Part shown: positions 1-7,654 of the stretch, piece after piece
Numbering within the stretch: the first letter of the stretch is position 1
Layout of the letters: every line of letters begins with the position of its first letter
Source of the DNA: JACCZR01 sp035296565
GTDB lineage: Bacteria; Actinomycetota; Thermoleophilia; Solirubrobacterales; Thermoleophilaceae
Assembly: GCA_035296565.1 (NCBI GenBank)
Contig: DATHAQ010000009.1
Span: forward strand, 1-39,993
Reading direction: 5' to 3'
Length of the DNA stretch: 39,993 bases
Made by a program: the position numbers and the translations under genes
Notes under the pieces: generated by a model
The model's database searches: none
Told to the model about the DNA's origin: nothing
The model's input: only the letters and a program-made list of their open reading frames with translations

Positions 1-1137
1 CTCAACTTCGTACGCGACGCCCTGATGGGCAACTCCGAGGCGCTGATGGTGGCCCTGGTCCTGCTTGCCTTCGAGCGGCACCTCGACGGGCGCCGCGACC
101 ACGCCCTGTACTTCGGCCTGGCCGCAGCGCTGTTGCGGCCCGAGGTCTGGCCCTTCCTCGGCCTCTACGGGCTCTTCCTGCTCCTCCGCGAGCCTGCCCT
201 GCGGCTGCGCACGCTGCTCCTCGGCCTGCTGGTGCCCCTGCTCTGGTTCGGCCCGGAGCTGTGGGGCTCGGGCCAGGCGCTGCGGGCCGCCACCCGCGCC
301 ACCAACCCCAATCGCGGCAGCGCCGCATTCGCCGACAGCCCCTCGCTGGAGCTGCTCGAGCGCTTCGCCGACACGCTCGTCATGCCGGTGAAGGTCGGCG
401 CCGCGCTGGCGGTGGCCTGGGCGCTCTACAGCTACCTGCGGCATCGTCGCCACGGCCCCGTCCTGGCGCTGTTTGGCGGTGGCTGCGCCTGGTTCGCGCT
501 GGTGGCGGTGATGACCGAGGCCGGCTACGCGGGCAACCAGCGCTACCTGATCGTCTCGTCGGCGGCCTTCACGATCCTCGCCGGGGTGGGCGTTGCCTTC
601 ACCCTGCAGGGAGCGGGCACGCTGGCCGAGCGCCTGACCGGTCGCGACTGGGGCAGGCCCGTCGCGGTCGCGCTGGCCTTCGCCGTCATCCTCGCGGCCG
701 GCGTGCGGTTGGAGGCGGACACGGGGACTAGCTTCGTCCGCAAGCTGCAGCGCTCGATGCGCTACGAGAGCTCGCTGTGGCCCAACCTCGAGCGGGTGAT
801 CGCTGCCGCGGGCGGCAAGGAGCGCCTGAAGGCTTGCGGCGGGCTCTACAGCGGCCCGTATCAGACCCAGATGGTCGCCTACGAGCTGGGCGTGCACGGC
901 TCCGACGTGCGTTCGCTCGAGGGCACGCCACCGCCAGGCGCCGCCTTCCGCACCCGCACCCTTCCCAGGGGCCCGCTGGTCATCATGCTCACAGACCCCC
1001 GGCGCCGCTATCGCCAGATCGCCCGCGTGGAGAACTGGCGGGTCCTGACCGTGCCCCCGATCGGCAGCCGCGACTGCCCCGCCGCCGGCGCTGACGCGCC
1101 TCGTGCACCCGCCGGTGGCCGGGTGTCGGCTGGCTAA
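1..1137 (+). CDS. Polytopic membrane glycosyltransferase-like protein, 5' truncated by the window edge
   Basis: The reading frame is open from base 1, so the N-terminus lies outside the window; an internal ATG at 25 is probably not the start. The visible 370+ residues alternate hydrophobic stretches (for example around ALYFGLAAALL and TLLLGLLVPLLW) with short polar loops, followed by a soluble C-terminal part. The protein is clearly paralogous to the product at 7655-9049: both share ERHLDG, a RPE.WPFLG segment, a WGSG/VGSG loop, and AVMTEAGYAGNQRY versus AIMTQGGFSGNPRY. The layout suggests a GT-C-type, lipid-sugar-using glycosyltransferase or related envelope protein, but no catalytic residue is certain. 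The stop codon TAA also forms the start of the -10-like element of the next gene. Confidence 0.75.
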   Translation, partial: LNFVRDALMGNSEALMVALVLLAFERHLDGRRDHALYFGLAAALLRPEVWPFLGLYGLFLLLREPALRLRTLLLGLLVPLLWFGPELWGSGQALRAATRATNPNRGSAAFADSPSLELLERFADTLVMPVKVGAALAVAWALYSYLRHRRHGPVLALFGGGCAWFALVAVMTEAGYAGNQRYLIVSSAAFTILAGVGVAFTLQGAGTLAERLTGRDWGRPVAVALAFAVILAAGVRLEADTGTSFVRKLQRSMRYESSLWPNLERVIAAAGGKERLKACGGLYSGPYQTQMVAYELGVHGSDVRSLEGTPPPGAAFRTRTLPRGPLVIMLTDPRRRYRQIARVENWRVLTVPPIGSRDCPAAGADAPRAPAGGRVSAG

Positions 1138-1140
1138 GGT
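1135..1140 (+). promoter_or_regulatory. Start-proximal -10-like element TAAGGT
   Basis: TAAGGT lies 6 nt before the GTG at 1147, the spacing expected for a leaderless transcript. Its first three bases are the stop codon of the upstream gene. Confidence 0.4.
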
Positions 1141-1146
1141 TTCCGG

Positions 1147-2715
1147 GTGGCCTCCGTCGCGTCCCGCCGGCCGCGAGGCCTGCCTCGCATCCAAGCCTCC
1201 CTTCCCCAGGGCAACTGGTGGGTCTGGCTGCTCGTGCTCGGGCTCGTCGCGGTCTCGCTCGTCCTGCGCACGCTCAGCCTCGGGGAGTCGCTGTGGATGG
1301 ATGAGGGGCTCTCGATCGGCATCTCGTCCCAGCCCTTCTTCGACATCCCGGGAACGCTTCAGCTGGACGGCTCACCGCCGCTGTACTACATGCTGCTGCA
1401 CCTCTGGACGAGCGCCATCGGCAGCGGGCCGGGGGAGACCCAGGGCCTCTCGGTCCTCATCTCGCTCCTGCTCGTCCCGGCGATGTTGTGGGCGGGCTGG
1501 ACGATCTTCGGGCGCCGCGCCGGCCTGATCGGCGCTGCGCTGGCCGCGCTCAACCCGTTCGTCACGACGTATGCGCAGGAGACGCGCATGTACTCGCTGA
1601 TGGTGCTGCTGAGCCTGCTGGTCACCGCGGCATTCGTGAACGTATTCGTCTTCCGCCGCCGCCAGTACCTGCCCGCGCTCGCCCTCTCGATGGCCGCGCT
1701 GCTCTACACGCACAACTGGGGCATGTTCGTGGGCGCCGGCCTGGTGGTCGCGCTGGCGTTCCTGTGGCGCACCAGTGACGACCGGCGCGCCCTGCTGCGC
1801 GACGCCGCCATCGGCTTCGGCGCGGCCGGCCTGCTCTACCTGCCGTGGATCCCGACGCTCGTACACCAGGTCCGGCACACCGGCGCCCCCTGGCTCGACC
1901 CGCCCAAGTTCGGCGCGCCAGTGCAGATCGCCAAGTCTCTGCTGGGAGGCGGCTCGGCCACCGTGGCGCTGGTACTGGCCGCCGGCTCGGGTTTGGCACT
2001 CGTCACGCGCGAGAAGCTCAGCAGGGAGCGCCAGGCGGTGGTGACCATCGCCATCGGGTTCGTGGCCACGCTGGCGGTCGCATGGCTGGTCTCCCAGGTC
2101 TCGCCGGCGTGGACCACGCGCTACCTGGGGGCAACGCTGGGCTTCCTTCTGCTGCTGGCCTCGGTGGGCCTGGCCCGCGCCGGCAACCTGGGGCTGGTCG
2201 CACTGGTGATCATCCTCGGGATCTGGGCGATCCCCAAGAGCTACGAGCTCAAGAACAAGTCCAACGCGGCGGACCTGGGCAAGACCGCCACGCCCGAGCT
2301 GCGCTCGGGCGACCTCGTGGTGGTCATGCAGCCGGAGCAGACGCCGCTGATCGACTACCACCTGCCAGTCAACGGGCTGAAGTACGCCACTCCGCTCGGG
2401 CCGGTCAAGAACCCCGCCATCATGGACTGGACCGACGCCCAGGACCGCCTCGTGGCGGCGAAGCCCGGACGGAACCTCGATCCGCTGCTTGCTAGGCTCC
2501 CGCGCGGCGCGAAGGTGTTCTTCGTGCACCCGGTCACGACGCAGCAGAACGACTGGGACGCACCGTGGACGCAGCTCGTACGGCGGCGTTCGGCCCAGTG
2601 GGGCTTGGACATGGGTTCCGACTCGCGCTTCCGTCAACTGCAACCGGCCCCCGAGTTCTACCGGCGGGCCACCCGCATAGGTGTACGCGGAGTGCTCTAC
2701 GAGAAGACAAGCTGA
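1147..2715 (+). CDS. GT39-like (dolichyl-phosphate-mannose mannosyltransferase type) membrane glycosyltransferase
   Basis: 522-residue polytopic membrane protein starting at GTG 1147. A first membrane segment (about residues 24-42) is followed by an external loop with the acidic pair WMDEG (D52, E53), the position and motif typical of GT-C/GT39 enzymes that transfer a sugar from a polyprenyl-phosphate donor. Next come SPPLYYMLLHLW, a conserved YAQETRMY segment (common in these families) and about ten more membrane helices. The C-terminal ~150 residues are soluble and probably extracytoplasmic. The next gene, a UDP-galactopyranose-mutase-like flavoprotein, starts 7 nt after the stop, which suggests one transcription unit for cell-surface glycan synthesis. 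Acceptor and sugar are unknown. Confidence 0.8.
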   Translation: MASVASRRPRGLPRIQASLPQGNWWVWLLVLGLVAVSLVLRTLSLGESLWMDEGLSIGISSQPFFDIPGTLQLDGSPPLYYMLLHLWTSAIGSGPGETQGLSVLISLLLVPAMLWAGWTIFGRRAGLIGAALAALNPFVTTYAQETRMYSLMVLLSLLVTAAFVNVFVFRRRQYLPALALSMAALLYTHNWGMFVGAGLVVALAFLWRTSDDRRALLRDAAIGFGAAGLLYLPWIPTLVHQVRHTGAPWLDPPKFGAPVQIAKSLLGGGSATVALVLAAGSGLALVTREKLSRERQAVVTIAIGFVATLAVAWLVSQVSPAWTTRYLGATLGFLLLLASVGLARAGNLGLVALVIILGIWAIPKSYELKNKSNAADLGKTATPELRSGDLVVVMQPEQTPLIDYHLPVNGLKYATPLGPVKNPAIMDWTDAQDRLVAAKPGRNLDPLLARLPRGAKVFFVHPVTTQQNDWDAPWTQLVRRRSAQWGLDMGSDSRFRQLQPAPEFYRRATRIGVRGVLYEKTS

Positions 2716-2722
2716 GGACGAA

Positions 2723-4267
2723 ATGGCAGACGGCAACAACCATTCCCCCGCGGAGCACGTGGCTCCGCCCGCGGAGCTGGCGCATCCTGAGATCAGCGAC
2801 AAGCCCACCCTCATCATCGGCGGCGGCCCCGCCGGCCTCACGGCCGGCTACCTGCTGGCCAAGCAGGGGCTCCCGGTGATCATCTTCGAGGCCGAGGATC
2901 AGGTCGGCGGTATCGCCAAGACCGAGGTCCGCGACGGCCCGGGCGGCAAGTACCGCTTCGACCTCGGCGGCCACCGCTTCTTCACCAAGGTCCAAGAGGT
3001 GGACGACCTCTGGCACGAGATCATGCGCGAGGAGTTCCTCGAGCGCCCGCGCATGTCGCGCATCTACTGGCGCCAGCGCTTCCTCGATTACCCGCTGCGG
3101 GGGCCCGACGTGATCAAGAAGCTCGGCCCGATCGAGCTCACGCGCTGCATGCTCTCCTACGCCTGGGCGAAGATCCGCCCGAAGGGCCGCGAGGACACCT
3201 TCGAGCAGTGGGTCGTCAACCGCTTCGGCAAGCGGCTGTTCGACAACTTCTTCCGCTCCTACACCGAGAAGGTCTGGGGCGTGCCGGTGTCTGAGATCCG
3301 CGCCGACTGGGCGGCCCAGCGCATCAAGGGCCTCTCCTTCTTCAGCGCCGCAAAGGCCGCCTTCTTCGGCAACAAGGGCGACGAGATCAAGACGCTCATC
3401 GGCAAGTTCCACTACCCGCGCTACGGCCCGGGCCAGATGTGGGAGACGATGACCGACGACATCCAGAACCTCGGCGGCAAGATCCTCATGAACACGCCGG
3501 TCACCAAGCTGGAGATCGAGGGCGCGCGCGTCGTGCGCGTGCACACCAAGGATGAGGTCTACGAGGCCGCGCACGTGATCTCCTCGCTGCCGCTGCGCAA
3601 CACGGTCGGGATGGCCGAGCCACGCCCCAAGAACGAGGTAATCGCCGCAGCCAAGGGCCTGCGCTACCGCGACTTCCTCACCGTGTCGCTGGTGCTCGAC
3701 GGGGAGGACCTGTTCCCGGACAACTGGATCTACATCCACGAGCCCGACGTCGAGGTGGGCCGCATCCAGAACTTCCGCTCCTGGAGCCCCTGGATGGTGC
3801 CCGACGACACCAAGGCCTGCGTGGGCCTGGAGTACTTCTGCTTCGCGGGCGACCACCTGTGGGAGATGGAGGATCAGAAGCTTGTCGAGCTCGGCATGAA
3901 GGAGCTCGAGAAGCTCGGCCTCTCCTCCCGCGACAAGCTGCAGTTCGGCTTCGCCACGCGGGTACCCAAGGCCTATCCCATGTACGACATGGACTACTCC
4001 GAGCGCATCGCGACCATCCGGTCCTTCGTGGACGGGCTGGACAACTTCCAGCAGGTCGGGCGCAACGGGCTGCACCGCTACAACAACTCCGACCACTCGA
4101 TGCTCACCTCCATGCGCGCGGTGGACAACCTGGTCAAGGGCACCGAGCACGACCTCTGGGCCGTGAACGCCGAGTCGGCGTACCACGAGGAAGAGACCCA
4201 GGACGAGAAGCAGCCCTACATCGAGGCCCCGGAGACAAAGGCCCAGAAAGAGCCGCTCTCCAGCTGA
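2723..4267 (+). CDS. FAD-dependent oxidoreductase, UDP-galactopyranose mutase / amine-oxidase-like
   Basis: 514 residues from ATG 2723, which follows a purine-rich GAGGACGAA; the frame is open further upstream but that part overlaps the preceding gene. Residues 29-50 form a Rossmann dinucleotide-binding motif (LIIGGGPAGLTAGYLL, then an acidic FEAE), followed by the second flavin-binding region (GGIAKT) and LGGHRFFTK. The C-terminus has RNGLHRYNNSDHSM, the conserved FAD-contacting segment in flavoproteins of surface-polysaccharide clusters. The family includes UDP-galactopyranose mutases and protoporphyrinogen/phytoene oxidase-like enzymes; the glycosyltransferase neighbours favour a sugar-nucleotide or lipid-linked sugar substrate. 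Cytoplasmic, no signal peptide. The stop codon lies inside a block that is repeated 290 nt downstream. Confidence 0.8.
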   Translation: MADGNNHSPAEHVAPPAELAHPEISDKPTLIIGGGPAGLTAGYLLAKQGLPVIIFEAEDQVGGIAKTEVRDGPGGKYRFDLGGHRFFTKVQEVDDLWHEIMREEFLERPRMSRIYWRQRFLDYPLRGPDVIKKLGPIELTRCMLSYAWAKIRPKGREDTFEQWVVNRFGKRLFDNFFRSYTEKVWGVPVSEIRADWAAQRIKGLSFFSAAKAAFFGNKGDEIKTLIGKFHYPRYGPGQMWETMTDDIQNLGGKILMNTPVTKLEIEGARVVRVHTKDEVYEAAHVISSLPLRNTVGMAEPRPKNEVIAAAKGLRYRDFLTVSLVLDGEDLFPDNWIYIHEPDVEVGRIQNFRSWSPWMVPDDTKACVGLEYFCFAGDHLWEMEDQKLVELGMKELEKLGLSSRDKLQFGFATRVPKAYPMYDMDYSERIATIRSFVDGLDNFQQVGRNGLHRYNNSDHSMLTSMRAVDNLVKGTEHDLWAVNAESAYHEEETQDEKQPYIEAPETKAQKEPLSS

Positions 4268-4307
4268 CGGCTGCGGTGTCGCGCGGCGGCGTCCTCGGTC
4301 GCTCGCC
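4252..4307 (+). repeat. Direct repeat copy 1 (overlaps the 3' end of the flavoprotein gene)
   Basis: Two words, 25 nt (4252-4276) and 23 nt (4285-4307), recur exactly at 4544-4568 and 4579-4601, separated by 8 nt here and 10 nt in the other copy. This copy contains the TGA stop codon of the flavoprotein gene at 4265-4267. Confidence 0.85.
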
Positions 4308-4466
4308 CGCCAGGCAGGCCACCGCTCCCTGCGTCCTTGCCACGCCAGGCCGCTGGGCAGGGATCGAACGCTTCACGGCCACGACGCGTGGGGACAACCG
4401 CGCCGCCCACGCGCTGATGGCGAAGCTCTCGTCGCGGCTGGCCGCGACACGGCGTACCCCTGCGGC

Positions 4467-4504
4467 GAATTCGTCAGTCGCCTGAGGGATTTTTCAGAAG
4501 GGAG
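4467..4504 (+). repeat. Intergenic repeat family 2, copy A
   Basis: Contains a small hairpin TCAG-TCGC-CTGA followed by GGGATTTTTC and GGGAG. Related copies are at 23366-23405 (+) and 37481-37520 (-). CCTGAGGGATTTTTC is identical here and in the 37.5 kb copy, and is notably AT-rich for this genome. Confidence 0.55.
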
Positions 4505-4543
4505 GCGTGATCCGCGCGCGCCTAGAGGCGCCGGTCGAGTCGG

Positions 4544-4601
4544 GCCGCTCTCCAGCTGACGGCTGCGGGGCGCCGGGTGGCGGCGTCCTCGGTCGCTCGC
4601 C
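4544..4601 (+). repeat. Direct repeat copy 2
   Basis: Second copy of the block at 4252-4307. The two exact words are conserved and the spacer differs in sequence and length. Confidence 0.85.
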
Positions 4602-4686
4602 GCTAGCGCGAGACGCCCTCCAGCTAATAGCCCAAGCGTCCAGGCCAAGGGCGGACGGCTCAGAGTCCGCGCGGCCGGGCCCGATG

Positions 4687-4708
4687 GGGGACAAGCAGAC
4701 CAGTCCCC
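4687..4708 (+). other. Hairpin upstream of the GH6-like gene
   Basis: GGGGAC (4687-4692) pairs with GTCCCC (4703-4708) across a 10-nt loop, 15 nt before ATG 4724. It could be a terminator of upstream transcription (no T-run follows) or a leader structure. Confidence 0.3.
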
Positions 4709-4723
4709 GACCCCCTCCTGCCC

Positions 4724-5826
4724 ATGCGCTTTCCCGTTCTAGTCACCCTGCTGATCGCCTTGGTCGTGAGCCCCTCAGCCACGGCGCAGGCCGAGCTGCC
4801 GCAGCTTCCCTCCACGCCCGCTGCGCCCCCACAGGCGGCGGCCAATCCCCAAGGTGTCTCGCCGAGCGACCCCAACCCGCTGCTCGGCCTGAACTTCTAC
4901 GTCGACCGCGTCGAGCAGCCCGCCGCCAGGTGGCACAACCGCTTCGTGCACTCGGCCGAGACCGGCCGGGCGGCGCTGATGAACAAGATCGCCAGCCAGC
5001 CGATCTTCCGCTGGATCGGCAAGAGCGACGGCAACCCGGAGCGCAATACCCGCGTCTTCCTGCAGCGCGCCGCCGAGCGCGCCCCGGGCACGGTCCCGGG
5101 TATCACCGTGCTCGCCCACCACGGCGAGAAGTGCAGCAAGGGCTACACCGCGGGCGGCCGGCGGCTGGACGCGCGCTATCGCCGCTGGATGAGCCGCTTC
5201 GTGCAGGGCTTGGGCAACCACCGCGTGATCGTCGCCCTCGAGCCCGACGGGCTGGGCACGCTGAAGTGCCTGCACCGGTCGCGGCGGGCGTCGCGGCTGC
5301 GCAACATCAACTACGCGACCCAGCTGCTGGCCCGCAAGCCCAACGTCACCACGTACATCGAGGGCGGCGCCTCGGACTGGCGCCCGGCCCGTGAGGTGGC
5401 GCGCTACCTGCGCTCCGCCGGTGTCCACCGGGTGAGGGGCTTCTCGCTGAACATCACGCACTTCGACACCAACGCGAACAACGTGCGCTACGGGCGCCAG
5501 GTCTCACGCATGGTCGGCGGCAAGCACTTCGTGGTCAACACCGACGAGAACGGGGCCGGCTCTGGTACCGGCGCTGGATCAGCCGCTCCAAGAACCTCTG
5601 GAAGACGGTCAACGTGTGGTGCAACCCCAAGCGCTCGGCGCTGGGCACTCCGCCGCAGGCCGTCGACGACCCGCAGCTTGATGGCTACCTGTGGATGAGC
5701 CGCCCCGGGGCCTCGGCCGGCCGCTGCAGCAACTGGAACCCCCGCTACTCGATGCGCGGCGGCCCCAGCGCCGGCACTTTCTGGGTCGAGCGGGCCCTCA
5801 GCTTGGCTCGCCAGGCGCGCTGGTAA
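4724..5826 (+). pseudogene. Secreted glycoside hydrolase family 6-like protein, frameshifted
   Basis: The N-terminal ~23 residues are a signal peptide (MRFPVLVTLLIALVVSPSATAQA). Then follow LNFYVD, ALEPDGLG (the EPD motif that carries the GH6 proton-donor Asp), and HFDTNANNVRYG...FVVNTDENG. Here the frame breaks: from about 5554 the expected GH6 C-terminus continues in the -1 frame with WYRRW, VWCNPKRSALG, LDGYLWMSRPG, GGPSAGTFW and a stop at 5824-5826. One G missing from the G run at 5552-5555 would explain it. In the unshifted frame the product ends at 5698 after an Arg/Ser-rich tail. The upstream motif usually reading RDC is EKC here, so the protein is divergent even when repaired. A beta-1,4-glucan or related polysaccharide is the likely family substrate. 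Convergent with the next gene, 6 nt away. Confidence 0.75.
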
Positions 5827-5832
5827 AGCGCC

Positions 5833-7650
5833 TCACGCGTCTTCGGGAGGCGCACCAGGGGGCACATTGGGGGTCCTCGGCACCCGCACTGCCGAGGGCC
5901 CCGCGCCCTGGCGACAGTTGCGCAGGCGATAGAGCTTGATCTCCGGCCCCGGCCGCTCGAAGGCCCCGGGGTAGTAGTTGTAGGAGAGGTCGAAGTCGAA
6001 GGGTGGCGGCTTGGCGCCCTTGCGGTAGGGACTCCAGGTCTTCACCAGGTCGGCCTCGCGCTCCAGGCGCCGGTAGTAGCCGCGCAGCTTGCGCGAGCCG
6101 GTCAGCTCCAGCCGGTCGCGGACGAGGCTGATGGTCAGCACGGTGCAGTAGCCGTAAAAGCGCATGTCGTCGACCGCTCCCGGGGCAACCGCGAAGTGGT
6201 AGTTCGAGGACTTGAGCTTGTTCGCCGGCCGGGCGAACTGCCCGGGCTCCTGCGCTTCGCATACCCGCCTCCCGCCGGGGCTGCGGTACTCATAGCCGGT
6301 CCCTCGGCAGCGGCGCAGCCACGGCGGCAGGCGGCCGTCGGGGGCCGCGTGGAAGAAGCGGTCGGGGATCGCCGGCTCGATCGAGATGCGCAGCTGTGGC
6401 GGGTAGTGGGCCACCAGATAGCGGCGGGCCTCCAGGCGGGTGTCCTCCCGGCCCAGGACGACGGTGGAGCGCACGTCGGCGACGAGACCCTGCAGCAGCA
6501 CGACGAGGGTCACGGCCGCGACGGCCAGCGGGGCCAGCCGGGGTCGGGAGCGGGTGAGCCAGGCGCCGGCCTGCACCACGGCCACGCTTGCGAGCAGGGC
6601 GAGCGCGGGATAGGCGGGGAGCAGCCAGCGGCCGAAGTAGCGCGACTGAAGGCTCAGGTAGGTGAACAGCGCGACCGGGAAGGCGGCGAGCAGGATGGCG
6701 CGGCGCCAGTCGCGGCGCACGAGCACGACCACGCCCGCCAGCGCAGCCAGCGCGACCGCCCATCCCAGGCCCCACGTGAGGCTGTCCAGGTAGTAGACGG
6801 GCGCGCTTCCCTCCTGGCCGGCCTTGGCCAGGTTGCCGGCCACCTGGGCCTGCCCCTGCACCCTCTCGCGAAAGTCGCCAAAGCGGATGATCAGGTATGG
6901 GTTGAGCACCGCGAAGGTCACCGCTGCGCAGGTCAGCGCCAGCAGGCCCGAGAGCACCGTGCGCAGCGGCTCTGCCTTTAGGCGCAGGAGCGCCGCCAGG
7001 CCCACAGGCAGCAGCACGAGCCCCGCGGTGTACTTGAACGAAAGCGCCAGCCCTGCCGCTGCGCCTCCCAGAGCAAACCAGCGCCGTCCGCCGTCCTCGA
7101 GGGCCCTGACCGCGAACAGCAGAGCGAGAGCCACCCCGGTCAGGGAGCCGACGTCGGTGACCGCCTGCTTCGAGTAGGTGACGGCCAGGAAGGCGAAGGC
7201 CAGCACCGCGGCGGCGACGAGGCCCTCGCGGCGACCGAACAGCTTGCGGCCGACGAAGTAGAGGACCACCACTCCGGCCATGCACAGCAGTGCGGTGAAC
7301 GTCCGCGCGACGATCCAGACGTTGGTCGGATCGGTGGCGAACTGGCTGGTCACGTTGCCGCGCGGCAGCTCGAATATCGACCCCCCGAACAGCGAGCTCA
7401 GGAGTCCGAAGTGCACGCGCAGCGCGGCGAAGAGCAGGTAGGTGTAGGTGGTGGGGTTCTCGTAGTAGCCGGGGTCGAGATCCTCCCGGAACATGCTGAC
7501 CGCGCGGTGGGTGAAGTGCTCGGCCTCGTCGTGTGTGAAGACGTACGGGAGCCCGTAGCGGTTGTTGATCACCCGCACCGCCAGGCCGGTCACGACGATC
7601 CCGAGCAGGATCAGCGGGGCGGGGCGGAGGAATGCGCGGAGTCGGCTCAT
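5833..7650 (-). CDS. GT39-like polytopic membrane glycosyltransferase
   Basis: 605 residues when started at ATG 7650, which lies 4 nt after the stop of the upstream gene (7655) and follows a TGAGG; an alternative ATG at 7689 would overlap that gene by 35 nt. After one membrane helix, the first loop has THDEAEHF (D41, E42), the acidic pair typical of GT39/PMT-type enzymes, and YYENPTTYTYLLF. About ten further hydrophobic segments follow, then a ~180-residue soluble C-terminal domain that is probably extracytoplasmic. The protein likely transfers a sugar from a polyprenyl-phosphate donor to a surface polymer or protein. It is cotranscribed with the gene at 7655-9049. Confidence 0.8.
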   Translation of the reverse strand: MSRLRAFLRPAPLILLGIVVTGLAVRVINNRYGLPYVFTHDEAEHFTHRAVSMFREDLDPGYYENPTTYTYLLFAALRVHFGLLSSLFGGSIFELPRGNVTSQFATDPTNVWIVARTFTALLCMAGVVVLYFVGRKLFGRREGLVAAAVLAFAFLAVTYSKQAVTDVGSLTGVALALLFAVRALEDGGRRWFALGGAAAGLALSFKYTAGLVLLPVGLAALLRLKAEPLRTVLSGLLALTCAAVTFAVLNPYLIIRFGDFRERVQGQAQVAGNLAKAGQEGSAPVYYLDSLTWGLGWAVALAALAGVVVLVRRDWRRAILLAAFPVALFTYLSLQSRYFGRWLLPAYPALALLASVAVVQAGAWLTRSRPRLAPLAVAAVTLVVLLQGLVADVRSTVVLGREDTRLEARRYLVAHYPPQLRISIEPAIPDRFFHAAPDGRLPPWLRRCRGTGYEYRSPGGRRVCEAQEPGQFARPANKLKSSNYHFAVAPGAVDDMRFYGYCTVLTISLVRDRLELTGSRKLRGYYRRLEREADLVKTWSPYRKGAKPPPFDFDLSYNYYPGAFERPGPEIKLYRLRNCRQGAGPSAVRVPRTPNVPPGAPPEDA

Positions 7651-7654
7651 AACC

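Larger units (their letters stand above)
4268..4723. other. 456-nt non-coding, repeat-containing region
   Basis: No reading frame here looks like a real gene; the ORFs that cross it are rich in Arg, Pro and Ala and match no family I know. It holds the tail of repeat copy 1, the AT-richer element at 4467-4504, repeat copy 2 (4544-4601), a short hairpin CTCGC-CGCTAGC-GCGAG within 4595-4612, and a GGGGAC/GTCCCC hairpin (4687-4708) just before the GH6-like gene. It may be a decayed gene or a mobile-element scar. Confidence 0.6.

Noticed and set aside
1372..2841. Long antisense ORF opposite the GT39 gene (and similar ones at 2534-4186, 10668-12602 and 13981-15702)
   Set aside because: These are expected in GC-rich DNA opposite real genes; their products are His/Arg/Gly/Val-rich and match no family, while the + strand genes have clear motifs.
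4268..4723. A small protein in the repeat-containing gap
   Set aside because: The open frames are Arg/Pro/Ala-rich, run through the duplicated blocks and have no plausible start context or family features.
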